Source: JBBRGK01 sp036741355
GTDB taxonomy: Bacteria; Chloroflexota; Dehalococcoidia; CAUJGQ01
DNA length: 33,363 nucleotides
Direction of reading: 5' to 3'
Assembly (NCBI GenBank): GCA_036741355.1
Contig: DAINSK010000038.1
Coordinates: forward strand, 1-33,363
Positions within the stretch are counted from its first letter, which is position 1. Each line of letters opens with the position of its first letter. The notes under the pieces were generated by a model. That model had not been told where the DNA came from and searched no databases. It worked only from the letters and a program-made list of their open reading frames with translations. A program made the translations under genes and the position numbers. Shown in pieces: positions 7,055 through 14,884 of this stretch.

Positions 7055-8737
7055 ATGACGTGGACGCCGGAATTGGAGCAGGTCAGGCTCATTCGCGAGC
7101 TGGGCAAACGCATGGGCGGCAAGGACGGTATTGCTCGTCAGCATGCTCAAGGCCGCCTCACCGTGCGAGAGCGGCTCGATCTGCTCGTCGATCCCAACTC
7201 GTTTCAAGAGATCGGGACGACTTCCGGTGTATCTACATACGACGAAGAAGAACAGCTCGTCTCGTTCCGTCCCGGCTCGTCGGTCAGGGGGTTCGGCCAG
7301 ATCGGGGGCAGGCCCGTCATGGTGCAGGGAGGTGACTTCACCATACGAGGCGGCGCGGCGGACGGGGCGGTGCGTGGACCCAGTACTGATATCAACGGTT
7401 TGGCCGGCGCACTGCGCATCCCGTTCATCCGGCTCTTGGACGGTTCGGGCGGCAGCGTGCGCAACTATGACACCGAAAACCAGCCGGGTAGCGCCTCGTC
7501 GCTCGTGCACCACCGCATCGACCAGCTTGGGGAGCGACCGGTGGCCCTGGGCGTCACGGGTGTGCCGGGCACCTTCGACCTGCCGCAGAAGTACGATTTC
7601 TCACAGGTAGTCACCGCCCCAGAGAACCATCTCCTCACCGGGCTGGCGCAGGGAAACCTGCTGGCCCAGGTTCCGGTTGTTTCCGCCGTTTTGGGCTCGG
7701 TGGCGGGCGGCCCTGCCGTCGAGGTGGGCAATTGCCACTTCAGCATTATGACCGCGAACAGCGAAACCTTCGTCGGCGGTCCACCAATGGTTTTCCAGGC
7801 GCTGGGCGTGAAGATGACGAAGCAGGAGCTGGGGAATTTCCATATCCAGGCGGAGGCGTCCGGCGTCGTACACAACGTCGCCGAGGATGAGGCGGACGCC
7901 TTCCGCCAGATACGGCGCTTCCTCTCCTACCTCCCGTCGAACGTCTGGCAGCTACCTCCATGGGTGGAACCGGATGACGACCCGAATCGCCGTGACGAGG
8001 ACCTGCTGTCGTTCATTCCGAGGCGTCGCCGCACGACCTACGAAGTCCGCAATCTAATCAAGAACGTGATGGACCGCGACTCCACCTTCGAAATCTCACA
8101 GCTCTACGGCCGTGCCCTGGTCACGATGCTTGCTCGGATCGACGGGTTCCCGGTCGCCGTCATCGCGAACGATTGCCGGCGAGATGGCGGCGCCATGACG
8201 CCGAGTGCGTGCATCAAGTTCGAGCACTTCGTCGACTTCGCCGACACGTTCCACCTGCCCGTCGTCTACTTTTGCGACGTACCCGGCTTCATGGTAGGGC
8301 TCGACTCGGAGAAAGCGGGGATCATTCGATTCGCCAATCGCGCCATGGCCGCGGTCCGAGAGGCGACGATCCCTTACATTACCATCGTCATACGCCGGCT
8401 CTATGGGGTGGCCGGGGGTAGCGCCAAGCGTGGTGGTATGGCGGTTCGCTATGCCTGGCCGTCTGCAGAGTCGGGGTCTCTGGTCGCTGAAGGCGGGGTC
8501 ATGGCCGCCTTCCGGCGGGAGATCGAGGCTGCGCCTGACCCGGATGCGCGGCGGAAGGAGTTAGAGGAACGGTTCATCCGGATGGCGTCAATTCTACGAC
8601 AGCCGGGTATCGCTGCACCGATGGAGATCGTCGATCCCAGAGATACGCGGCCTCTCATCATTGACTATGTTCGCAAGACCCACGCTGTAAACGCCACGCA
8701 GCTGGGTCCGAAAATTCGAGTTGGTATGCGGCCGTAA
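7055..8737 (+). CDS. Acyl-CoA carboxylase, carboxyltransferase (beta) subunit
   Basis: A 560-aa protein of the usual length for the carboxyltransferase subunit of propionyl-/methylcrotonyl-/acetyl-CoA carboxylases, with two crotonase-fold halves. Seen: QHAQGRLTVRERLDLLVD near the N-terminus; a GFGQIGGRPVMVQGGDFTIRGG segment, PFIRLLDGSGGSV and SAVLGSVAGGPAVE in the N-terminal half; and GFPVAVIANDCR, YFCDVPGFMVGLDSEKAGI and YGVAGGSAKRGG in the C-terminal half, where the paired glycines form the oxyanion holes. ATG 7055 follows AAGAGGTG. It transfers CO2 from carboxybiotin to an acyl-CoA. No biotin carboxylase or biotin carrier gene lies in the window, so partners must be elsewhere. The exact acyl-CoA cannot be read from the sequence. 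Confidence 0.87.
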   Translation: MTWTPELEQVRLIRELGKRMGGKDGIARQHAQGRLTVRERLDLLVDPNSFQEIGTTSGVSTYDEEEQLVSFRPGSSVRGFGQIGGRPVMVQGGDFTIRGGAADGAVRGPSTDINGLAGALRIPFIRLLDGSGGSVRNYDTENQPGSASSLVHHRIDQLGERPVALGVTGVPGTFDLPQKYDFSQVVTAPENHLLTGLAQGNLLAQVPVVSAVLGSVAGGPAVEVGNCHFSIMTANSETFVGGPPMVFQALGVKMTKQELGNFHIQAEASGVVHNVAEDEADAFRQIRRFLSYLPSNVWQLPPWVEPDDDPNRRDEDLLSFIPRRRRTTYEVRNLIKNVMDRDSTFEISQLYGRALVTMLARIDGFPVAVIANDCRRDGGAMTPSACIKFEHFVDFADTFHLPVVYFCDVPGFMVGLDSEKAGIIRFANRAMAAVREATIPYITIVIRRLYGVAGGSAKRGGMAVRYAWPSAESGSLVAEGGVMAAFRREIEAAPDPDARRKELEERFIRMASILRQPGIAAPMEIVDPRDTRPLIIDYVRKTHAVNATQLGPKIRVGMRP

Positions 8738-8796
8738 CGGGTTGATAAGCACCATTACGAGCCGCACGGCGCGTAGTCAAGGAGCAAACTGGCTCG

Positions 8797-9246
8797 TCAT
8801 GCCGGGTGCGTATGCCGCCAGTCGAAGCGATGCGCTTCATCGCCGACCAGGTAACCACCGCCCCGGATGACTCCGACGAGCTGCTCTTCCGTCACCTGTG
8901 CCGGAAGATAGTCGACGTACGCCAGCGCCGTCACCGGACTCACGTACGCTCGGGTGACGCCTGCCATGTGCCGAAGCAGTCCTTCCAGAACGCCGGCGCT
9001 GCCGAGGCCCTGGGGAAAACCTTGGATGGGAAAGGCCCTGGCGATCGGTTCTGCCCCAATAATGTCGGCGTCCGTCGCGATGGGCTCGGCCGCGCTAGGG
9101 ACGGACGGCATCGCGTTGGGGTGGCGAGCTTGCTCTCCTGCCGGCGTTGCTAGGCCGTGTCGCTTCTTCGCCAGCCGGCGCGAAACGGTCCGGAACGACC
9201 ACCAGTTCAGGAGGACTACGCTGACGATGACGAGGAAATGTGACAT
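8797..9246 (-). CDS. Membrane-anchored protein with HMA-like domain lacking CXXC
   Basis: A 149-aa protein. Residues 3-17 are a hydrophobic segment (FLVIVSVVLLNWW) followed by basic residues, so a single N-terminal anchor with the rest in the cytoplasm. After a low-complexity linker (about 35-75), residues 80-140 (VLEGLLRHMAGVTRAYV, LAYVDYLPAQVTEEQLVGVI, GGGYLVG) follow the beta-alpha-beta pattern of heavy-metal-associated domains, but the region before the first helix has no cysteine pair. Metal binding by the usual CXXC site is therefore excluded. The start ATG 9246 has no clear ribosome binding site. The function is unknown; the HMA relationship is a pattern-level inference. It lies upstream of the SPFH gene in convergence with the carboxyltransferase gene. 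Confidence 0.6.
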   Translation of the reverse strand: MSHFLVIVSVVLLNWWSFRTVSRRLAKKRHGLATPAGEQARHPNAMPSVPSAAEPIATDADIIGAEPIARAFPIQGFPQGLGSAGVLEGLLRHMAGVTRAYVSPVTALAYVDYLPAQVTEEQLVGVIRGGGYLVGDEAHRFDWRHTHPA

Positions 9247-9358
9247 GGCTGGATGAGACCTTCCTGCTGGGGCGAACGTGCCGACCGACCTCCAACAGCG
9301 GATCCATTACCGCGGCGTTGCGGCCCTAACCGGCACTGACTGGGCGTGCCCTGTCCGG

Positions 9359-10201
9359 TCACGCTGATCCACCGATCCAGCCGTTGCCCGCTCTCGATTT
9401 GGACAACCCACCGACTGCCGCGCCGGCCAGGCTCGCGAGACCGCCCAAGTTCATGGAGTCGAGCGCCGAGGACGGCACCAGGATGACCGTGCCATTGCCG
9501 GACTTCATCACCTCGAACAGCATGTTCATGCCGCGCAGTTGCATGCCGTTGCGGTCAGATTCGTAGACCTTGGCCGCGTCGGCGAAGCTCTGTGCGACCC
9601 GCTTTTCGCTCTCGCCCAGCAGTACGCGGGCGGCACTCTCCCGCTCGGCCTGCGCGTAGCGGCTCATCGCGTCCATCAGCGAGGCGGGAATCTGGATGTC
9701 TCGGATCTGCACCGAGCCGACCTTGACGCCCCAGGGCTCCGTCTGCGCATCCAGCGTCTTGGCAAGATAGTCATCGATCGCCTGGCGGTCGGAGAGTAAC
9801 TGGGCGAGGTTGGTGCGGCCGATGACGTCCCGCAGGGCCGCCTGCGCTCCCCCCAGCACCGCCGCCTTGTAATCCGCCACGCGGATCGCCGCCCACTCGG
9901 GGTTCACCACCTGCCAGAAGACGATCATGTCGACCGTTACCGAAGCGCCGTCCTTGGTCAAGGTTTGCTCGGCGCGGAGCGGTGAGGTGATGGTGCGCAT
10001 GTCGATCGTGAACGGAGTGCGTTCGATGAACGGGACCAACAGGAACAGGCCGGGGCCGCGCACGCCGTTGAAGCGGCCCAGACGCAGCACCACCTTACGC
10101 TCCCATTCCGAGCAGATGCGCAGGCTGCTGGGGAGGATGATCAACGCGCCGAGAACGAGAATGATAACAAGAGCGATGAGGAGACCAATGAGGACGGCCA
10201 T
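9359..10201 (-). CDS. Slipin/stomatin-like SPFH (band 7) protein
   Basis: A 280-aa protein with an N-terminal transmembrane segment (VLIGLLIALVIILVLGALIIL, first 21 residues or so), then the band-7 domain: ICSEWERKVVLRLGRF, GPGLFLLVPFIERT, SVTVDMIVFWQVVNPEWA, LRDVIGRTNLAQLLSDR and VQIRDIQIPASLMDAMSR. An alanine/glutamate-rich coiled helix follows, and a glycine/alanine-rich tail ends it. These are hallmarks of prokaryotic slipins, membrane scaffolds that oligomerise in membrane microdomains, often with an NfeD partner protease. No NfeD-like gene is adjacent. ATG 10201 follows GCGAGGTG at good spacing. Assignment is secure; the partner is unknown. Confidence 0.88.
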   Translation of the reverse strand: MAVLIGLLIALVIILVLGALIILPSSLRICSEWERKVVLRLGRFNGVRGPGLFLLVPFIERTPFTIDMRTITSPLRAEQTLTKDGASVTVDMIVFWQVVNPEWAAIRVADYKAAVLGGAQAALRDVIGRTNLAQLLSDRQAIDDYLAKTLDAQTEPWGVKVGSVQIRDIQIPASLMDAMSRYAQAERESAARVLLGESEKRVAQSFADAAKVYESDRNGMQLRGMNMLFEVMKSGNGTVILVPSSALDSMNLGGLASLAGAAVGGLSKSRAGNGWIGGSA

Positions 10202-10361
10202 GACTACACCTCGCGATGCAGCGGCCGTGTGCGCCAGCGTGGGTCACAGCGAACAGGTGCCGGCGTCACGTAGCTCATGCGCTGCCTATCTAGTGTGGAC
10301 CTTCGGTGCTAGGAAATACGGGTAACTACTGGCAGATTCGAGACAATGTAGGTTGCATGAG

Positions 10362-10637
10362 TCAGTCGGTGCCAAGGTGTTCCGCGACCCGCGCGGCGTG
10401 CGACCGCTCAAACTCTTCTGCATATGCTTCGCTATAAGCCACCAGCTCCGGAGCCGAGTAAACGCCGTGCGTGGCGTGTAGAAGGCTCATCATCGACCGA
10501 TTGCCCCAGCGCCGCAGCTTCGCCGGCCCGACCTTCTCGGTTACGGGGGAGTGGAGCTCATCCGTCCGCGCCGTCGCCCGGGCGTGTGCGAGGCGCTCGT
10601 TCGTGACTGTGTCCGACGTAAGTATTGTCATCTTCAT
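10362..10637 (-). CDS. Small hypothetical protein
   Basis: A 91-aa ORF, soluble and charged, without signal peptide, cysteine motif or recognised domain. The C-terminal part (SAPELVAYSEAYAEEFERSH) looks like a genuine amphipathic helix. TAAGGA lies just upstream and is better spaced for the second ATG (10631) than for the first (10637). Upstream is an unusually AT-rich intergenic strip likely to hold its promoter. No homologue is recognised; coding status rests on the ribosome binding site and plausible composition. Confidence 0.5.
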   Translation of the reverse strand: MKMTILTSDTVTNERLAHARATARTDELHSPVTEKVGPAKLRRWGNRSMMSLLHATHGVYSAPELVAYSEAYAEEFERSHAARVAEHLGTD

Positions 10638-10889
10638 TCCTTAGCCCGTAGCCGATCACTTCGGCGAGCAAATTGCTGACGGCGTGAAACATAGCCAGTA
10701 CGTGTAGTAAGATATGCAATCTACAAATGCTAACTGGTTGACCTCTGTAGTGTAACATACTTTTCGAAACATGACCTTTTATATACGACACAATTCTCGA
10801 TCAAACACCGCTGCGACATCCGTGCCACTCCGGGCTAAATTCCCAGGACGCGACTAGCCGACAACAACTATTAAACCGATCAGTGCGCC
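10638..10889. other. AT-rich intergenic strip
   Basis: This gene-free region between the small hypothetical gene and the dnaN fragment is noticeably AT-rich around 10,690-10,800, in contrast to its GC-rich surroundings, and includes TATATA near 10,780. Promoters for the minus-strand gene at 10637 are likely here, but no convincing -35/-10 pair was identified. A minus-strand ORF reading through it overlaps the better candidate gene in another frame and was not accepted. Confidence 0.35.
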
Positions 10890-10974
10890 ATCACGTCGGT
10901 CTGTGAGCCGACCGGGCGGGTGACGCCGGGCTGGCCTGTTTTTTCGCCGGACGGTGGCCCACGTTATGGTCGGA
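10890..10974 (-). pseudogene. Decayed copy of the 3' end of dnaN
   Basis: Positions 10893-10934 match 31450-31491 inside dnaN at 37 of 42 bases. The translation on the minus strand reads GQPGVTRPVGSQTDVMAH then stop, against SQPGVIRPVGSENYV in DnaN. Further right, TCCGAC..AACGT at about 10960-10974 matches the SDGNV-encoding bases of dnaN at 31514-31529, but the spacing differs by 2 bp, so the fragment is frameshifted. It also lacks the final MPMFVQW codons. It starts within a few bases of the stop codon of the CMD-domain gene at 10977 and has the same orientation as intact dnaN 20 kb away. A match this long is far beyond chance for a window this size. It is either a displaced gene end left by an insertion or a relic of a duplicated dnaN. 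Confidence 0.75.
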
Positions 10975-10976
10975 TT

Positions 10977-12116
10977 TTACAGACGTGCCGCCGGCCTGAC
11001 CGGCTCGCCGAGGGTGAGCATGAGCCGATTCGCCCATGCGAAGAAGGCTGCTGCCTGAATGACGTCGAGGATGTCCAGCTCTTGCAGACCGAGATCGCGT
11101 AGCCGGCCCAGGTGAGTCTGGGTCGCGGCGGGCGGGGTCACCGTGAGCGCCGCGGCGAGATCGGTAACGGCCCGCCAGCGGTCGTCGAGCTCCGCGTCGA
11201 TGCCATCGTCCAGGAGCCGCTGGACGTCTCCGGGTCGCTTGCTGAGCTGTGCAGCGTGGCGGCTGTGAACGGAGGCGCAGTAGATACAGCCGTTGACCCG
11301 CGAAGTCACGGCTGCCGATAGTTCCCGATCGGCTCGGGGGAGGCCGCCGTGGGTATAGAAGATGCCCATGTCCGTCGCGGTCCGTTCACCGAGCACGGCC
11401 GGATCCAGTGCTAGCAACCGGAAGTAGGGGGAATCAAGACGCTGACCCGGCAGGACCGCACGCTGCTCGTCGGTGGCGTTCTCGGCCTCGAACGGGACGA
11501 GCCACGGCACCCAGCCGAGCTGCTCCTGGGTGAATCCAGAGGTCGTTGCATCCTTCGGCCCGATCGTGCTGGCGGGCGCGGTTCGGTCATCGCCGCGCAG
11601 CAGCGACAGGCCGACAAATACCCGGATCTGGTAGCTGACGAAGGCGATGAGCTGTGAGACGGTGACGATCTCGGCATCCGAAATTCCGGCCGCCTGGAGC
11701 GCCTGCAGATCGGCCGGTGTCGCGGCTGCCGGCCGGATGACGAGCAGGTCGACATGCGTGAGAATAGCCCGGGTTCGTGCGGGCAGCCCGGCGGCATCCG
11801 GGCCGGTCAGGACGTCCGCGATCAGCTGCGCGGAGACGCCGGGCGTGGCGCGGAGGAGGGCGGTATAAAAGTCGAGGACTGCGGGTTCCTGGTGCAAGGC
11901 CGAGACGCGCATGGCGGTGGCGAAACGCTCGAAGCGAGAGACGGCGGTTACGGGAGTGCCTGCGAAAAGTGCCTCGTAGCTGCCCTGCGTATGACTGGTG
12001 GCCTCGAGGCGCTGGGCTCGCAGCTGCGCCAGCGCCGAGCCGTCGTGGATACGCAGGAGCGCGCCCAGAACATCGGCATGCGAAACGTCGGTTTGTATTA
12101 TGTCGGGCTGTGCCAT
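10977..12116 (-). CDS. Double AhpD/CMD-domain protein (Avi_7170/Avi_7169-like)
   Basis: A 379-aa protein. Residues 1-190 resemble the CMD-domain Avi_7170-type family and lack a CXXC. The C-terminal half, from WVPWLVPFEAENATDEQRAV, resembles the alkylhydroperoxidase-type Avi_7169 family: the motif VNGCIYCASVHSRHAA holds the C-x2-C and downstream His of AhpD-like enzymes. The two halves are separate genes in other bacteria and are fused here. AhpD-like cysteines typically relay thiol reduction or detoxify peroxides. It is the last gene of the oxidase operon, 52 bp after the luciferase-like monooxygenase, with GGAGAGG before ATG 12116. Linkage of these two families to a luciferase-like monooxygenase is a known conserved neighbourhood, supporting the call. 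Confidence 0.75.
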   Translation of the reverse strand: MAQPDIIQTDVSHADVLGALLRIHDGSALAQLRAQRLEATSHTQGSYEALFAGTPVTAVSRFERFATAMRVSALHQEPAVLDFYTALLRATPGVSAQLIADVLTGPDAAGLPARTRAILTHVDLLVIRPAAATPADLQALQAAGISDAEIVTVSQLIAFVSYQIRVFVGLSLLRGDDRTAPASTIGPKDATTSGFTQEQLGWVPWLVPFEAENATDEQRAVLPGQRLDSPYFRLLALDPAVLGERTATDMGIFYTHGGLPRADRELSAAVTSRVNGCIYCASVHSRHAAQLSKRPGDVQRLLDDGIDAELDDRWRAVTDLAAALTVTPPAATQTHLGRLRDLGLQELDILDVIQAAAFFAWANRLMLTLGEPVRPAARL

Positions 12117-12168
12117 AGTCAGAAGCCTCTCCTTTTTAATGAAGTGCTGCTCGATCGCGGTATACGGT

Positions 12169-13263
12169 TCAGCCGCGGGTATTCGTGACCAGGTCGCGCC
12201 CGCTGTCGTGGTGCCGGGCCCGCCAGCCGAGGGCCGGCGCGACCTTGGTTGCGATCAGCTCAAGGGACCTCAGGGTCTTGTCGGGTGACGGGTCGACGGG
12301 GTGGACCTGAAGGATCAGGTCGGTTGCGGCTGAGAGTAGGGGCTCGGCGCGCAGGCTGGCGATCACGTCGTCGGGGCTGCCGGCGTGTACGTCCGCTCGT
12401 GAGAGCAGTTCCTCCACAGTTCGCTCGCCGCTGAAACCAGCCCGGTTGCTCACAAGTTTGGCGTGGCGGCGGATGCCGTCCTCGGCGTCGGCGAGCGTCG
12501 GGGCGACATAGACGGAGCGGGACAAGCCGATCCGAGGAGCGGCCGCGGTGGAGGTCCAGTGCGCTAGGTAGGCGTCGACGAGCGGCGCCTGCACCTCGCC
12601 GAGTGGCTGGTCCGCTGAAACTGCCGCACCGTCAACCGGTGTAGGGCGGACCGCGGTGCGCGCCAGCAGCAGCCCGCTGCCATGCTCGGCGGCGCGGATC
12701 GCGCCATCGACGCCGAACGTTGCCTCCCACAGGCGCGAGACGAGCCGCGCGGCGGGTGGGAACAGAACTGGGCCGTCGGGTATGAGCGCCTTCCCCGCCA
12801 GGGCATCACGCACGATGGCGAACGCGCGGACGTAATCGGCCTGCCGGCGGTCGAGGTCCCTGCCAAAGATGGAGAAGACTGCCGCGGCGCCACCCGTCCC
12901 GAAGCCGAGCTCCAGCCGTCCGTCGCTGAGGATGTCGAGGACGGCGGCGTCTTCGGCCAGCCGCACGGGATTCTCGAGCGGCAGGGTGATGATGCCGGTC
13001 GCCAATCGCAGGTGTTTCGTGCGGGCCGCGGCCGAGGCGAGGAAGACGAGCGGGGAGGGAAGCCCGCCGGAGTTGCGGGCGTGGTGCTGGGCAACCCAGC
13101 CGGTGTCGAACCCGAGCGCCTCGGCGGTCTCGAACAAGCGCAGAGCCCGGGCATACACCTCCGCCGGCGGCACCTCGTCGACCAGGCGCGTGAATACGCC
13201 GAGCCGGAAAGGAAGGCCGGAGAGGGGCTCGCCGGCACTGTGGATTGGATCGGTCTGGCTCAT
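12169..13263 (-). CDS. Luciferase-like flavin monooxygenase (KPN_01858-like family)
   Basis: A 364-aa TIM-barrel flavoprotein of the bacterial luciferase superfamily: FRLGVFTRLVDEVPPAEVYA at the N-terminus, GFDTGWVAQHHARNSGGLPS (the W-x-x-x-H-H signature), LRLATGIITLPLENPVRLAEDAAVLD and SDGRLELGFGTGG for FMN-phosphate binding. The best family fit is the putative FMN-dependent KPN_01858 type, supported by the adjacent CMD/AhpD-domain gene, its usual neighbour. It should oxidise an unknown organic substrate using reduced FMN and O2. ATG 13263 overlaps the stop of the upstream UPF0178 gene by 4 bp (ATGA), implying translational coupling within the operon. Confidence 0.8.
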   Translation of the reverse strand: MSQTDPIHSAGEPLSGLPFRLGVFTRLVDEVPPAEVYARALRLFETAEALGFDTGWVAQHHARNSGGLPSPLVFLASAAARTKHLRLATGIITLPLENPVRLAEDAAVLDILSDGRLELGFGTGGAAAVFSIFGRDLDRRQADYVRAFAIVRDALAGKALIPDGPVLFPPAARLVSRLWEATFGVDGAIRAAEHGSGLLLARTAVRPTPVDGAAVSADQPLGEVQAPLVDAYLAHWTSTAAAPRIGLSRSVYVAPTLADAEDGIRRHAKLVSNRAGFSGERTVEELLSRADVHAGSPDDVIASLRAEPLLSAATDLILQVHPVDPSPDKTLRSLELIATKVAPALGWRARHHDSGRDLVTNTRG

Positions 13264-13721
13264 CGGCTATCTCCCGCGCGGCGCAAGAGCCGGTTGATGA
13301 CTTCATCGAGCTTGCCCATGAAGCGGCCGCGGTCCCGCTGGTGAAAGGGCATGGGTCCGCCCGAGTAGGAGCTGGTGGCACGCAACAACTGCGCGACCTC
13401 GCGCGATGCAAGCAGGCCACCAATGGCGTCAGGGGTGAATTCGACGCCACGGAAGTCGATGGCGACGGCCCCGCGGGCGAGGACGCGTCCGGCCAGCGGC
13501 AGGTCTGCAGTCGTCACAATATCGCCGGGGCCGGCTGCGTCAGCAATCCAGTCGTCGGCGATATCGGACCCACCAGCAACTTGAACGAACGTGACACCGC
13601 CGCCATCAGGCACGCGGAGTGGCGAGTTTCCAACCAGGACCACCCGGATCGAGTACCGGGCGGCCACTCGGTAGGTTTCGTCCTTCACCGGACAGGCGTC
13701 GCCATCGACGTAGATCGTCAT
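13260..13721 (-). CDS. UPF0178 / DUF188 (YaiI/YqxD) family protein
   Basis: A 153-aa protein beginning MTIYVDGDACPVKDE, the diagnostic N-terminus of UPF0178, with later GDIVTTADLPLAGRVLARGA and a conserved tail (GGPMPFHQRDRGRFMGKLDE). The fold is PIN/NYN-like with acidic residues (D6, D8) near the N-terminus. Its activity is not established in the family; a nuclease role is often suspected. ATG 13721 is chosen because it overlaps the TGA of the upstream flavoprotein gene (ATGA), and the conserved family start coincides with it; a longer upstream frame would add 17 unconserved residues. It sits in the middle of an otherwise oxidative operon, an unexpected guest. Confidence 0.88.
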   Translation of the reverse strand: MTIYVDGDACPVKDETYRVAARYSIRVVLVGNSPLRVPDGGGVTFVQVAGGSDIADDWIADAAGPGDIVTTADLPLAGRVLARGAVAIDFRGVEFTPDAIGGLLASREVAQLLRATSSYSGGPMPFHQRDRGRFMGKLDEVINRLLRRAGDSR

Positions 13722-14884
13722 GTGACGGGTTCCATAACTGGTGGGGCTGGATACTGCTCTTCGGGAGGCCACGACTCGCGTCGCCGTCGCCAGAACAGCG
13801 CGTCATGCCAGCGAACCTCCGCCTGGTAGTAGGCGTGCTGCATCCAGAGATACGACCCGTAGGACCTGGCAACCGTCTCCGCATACACGGTGAGCGCCGC
13901 GGCGTCACCAGTTAGGAATCGCCGCAGAGCGCCCGCTGCCTGTTCACCGCTCCACAGCGCCGCGCCGATCCCATGCGACGAGAGCGGGTCGAAGGAAGCC
14001 GCCGCGTCGCCGACCGCGAGCCATCCTTCGCCGGCGACGGGGCTGAGCAGGGCGCTATCGGCCGCGACCAGGCGCGGCGGAGCCACCAGGCGGTAATCGT
14101 GCTCCCCGATGCGTGCCTGGGTGTGCTCCGTGGCGCCGACCAGCGTCTGCCAACCATCAACGGTACGGATATCATGAAGGAGCAGCAGGTCCGGCTCGCT
14201 CACGAACGCCGTCGCCAGCCGGCCATCCGGCAGTAGGCCCGAGTACCACCAACCGTCTCGGGCGGCCTCGACGAGCGTCGCGGCGTCCGATGCCGGCGGT
14301 CCCTCGGGCACGAGGAAGGCCACCACGGCAACCAGGCGGTCGCTGCGGCAGCGCCGCGCGCCCTGCCTGCGACCGAAGGCGCTTGCGCGTCCACTGGCGT
14401 CCACGACGAAGCCGGCAGTGAGCTGCGTCGCTCCACGCGGTCCCGCGAGCCGCAGCCGCCAGCCGGCGCCCTCGGCGACGACGGCGTCGACCATCCTCGT
14501 GCGGCAGCGATAGGTCGCGCCCGCCGCGCAGGCGGCTTCGATCAGCGCCGCGTCGAACCTGCGGCGATCGACGCGCCAGCCGTGTCCGAGCGGATCACGG
14601 ATGAAGTCGTGCTCGACGAGCCCGCCATCGCCGCCCCAGGAAGAGCGATTGCCGTAGCACGCCAACGGCTGCGTTGCCAGCAACGCCTCGCGCAGTCCGA
14701 GCCGGTCCAACAGCGGCCCCACCGAGGGCGGCAGGCTCTCGCCGATCTTGTCGCCGCGCCCGGCTGACGCATCGACGATCAACACCGTCAGTCCGGAGCG
14801 TGCCAGTTCCATCGCCGTCGCGGCTCCTGCCGGTCCCGCTCCCAGCACGAGCAGATCGACGTGCGGCTCCGCGCCAGGGCTCAC
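13718..14884 (-). CDS. LodB-like FAD-dependent oxidoreductase
   Basis: A 388-aa flavoprotein. It starts at GTG 14884, which overlaps the oxidase stop codon by 4 bp (GTGA), so residue 1 begins MSPGAEPHVDLLVLGAGPAG. The Rossmann motif VLGAGPAGAATAMELARSG is at about residues 12-30, the second motif GFVVDASGRASAFGR is central, and GEGWLAVGDAAASFDPLSSH is the third FAD contact. The profile is that of the tryptophan-halogenase/geranylgeranyl-reductase-like group that includes LodB and GoxB. Those proteins are required to build the cysteine tryptophylquinone cofactor in the partner oxidase, here encoded immediately upstream. No halogenase Lys or WxWxIP motif was identified, which fits a maturation role. 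An upstream in-frame extension of 58 codons is only a shadow of the oxidase gene. Confidence 0.82.
   Translation of the reverse strand: MSPGAEPHVDLLVLGAGPAGAATAMELARSGLTVLIVDASAGRGDKIGESLPPSVGPLLDRLGLREALLATQPLACYGNRSSWGGDGGLVEHDFIRDPLGHGWRVDRRRFDAALIEAACAAGATYRCRTRMVDAVVAEGAGWRLRLAGPRGATQLTAGFVVDASGRASAFGRRQGARRCRSDRLVAVVAFLVPEGPPASDAATLVEAARDGWWYSGLLPDGRLATAFVSEPDLLLLHDIRTVDGWQTLVGATEHTQARIGEHDYRLVAPPRLVAADSALLSPVAGEGWLAVGDAAASFDPLSSHGIGAALWSGEQAAGALRRFLTGDAAALTVYAETVARSYGSYLWMQHAYYQAEVRWHDALFWRRRRESWPPEEQYPAPPVMEPVT

Noticed and set aside
10558..10791. A 77-codon minus-strand frame upstream of the small hypothetical gene
   Set aside because: It overlaps the better supported ORF in another frame and covers the AT-rich promoter strip; no ribosome binding site.
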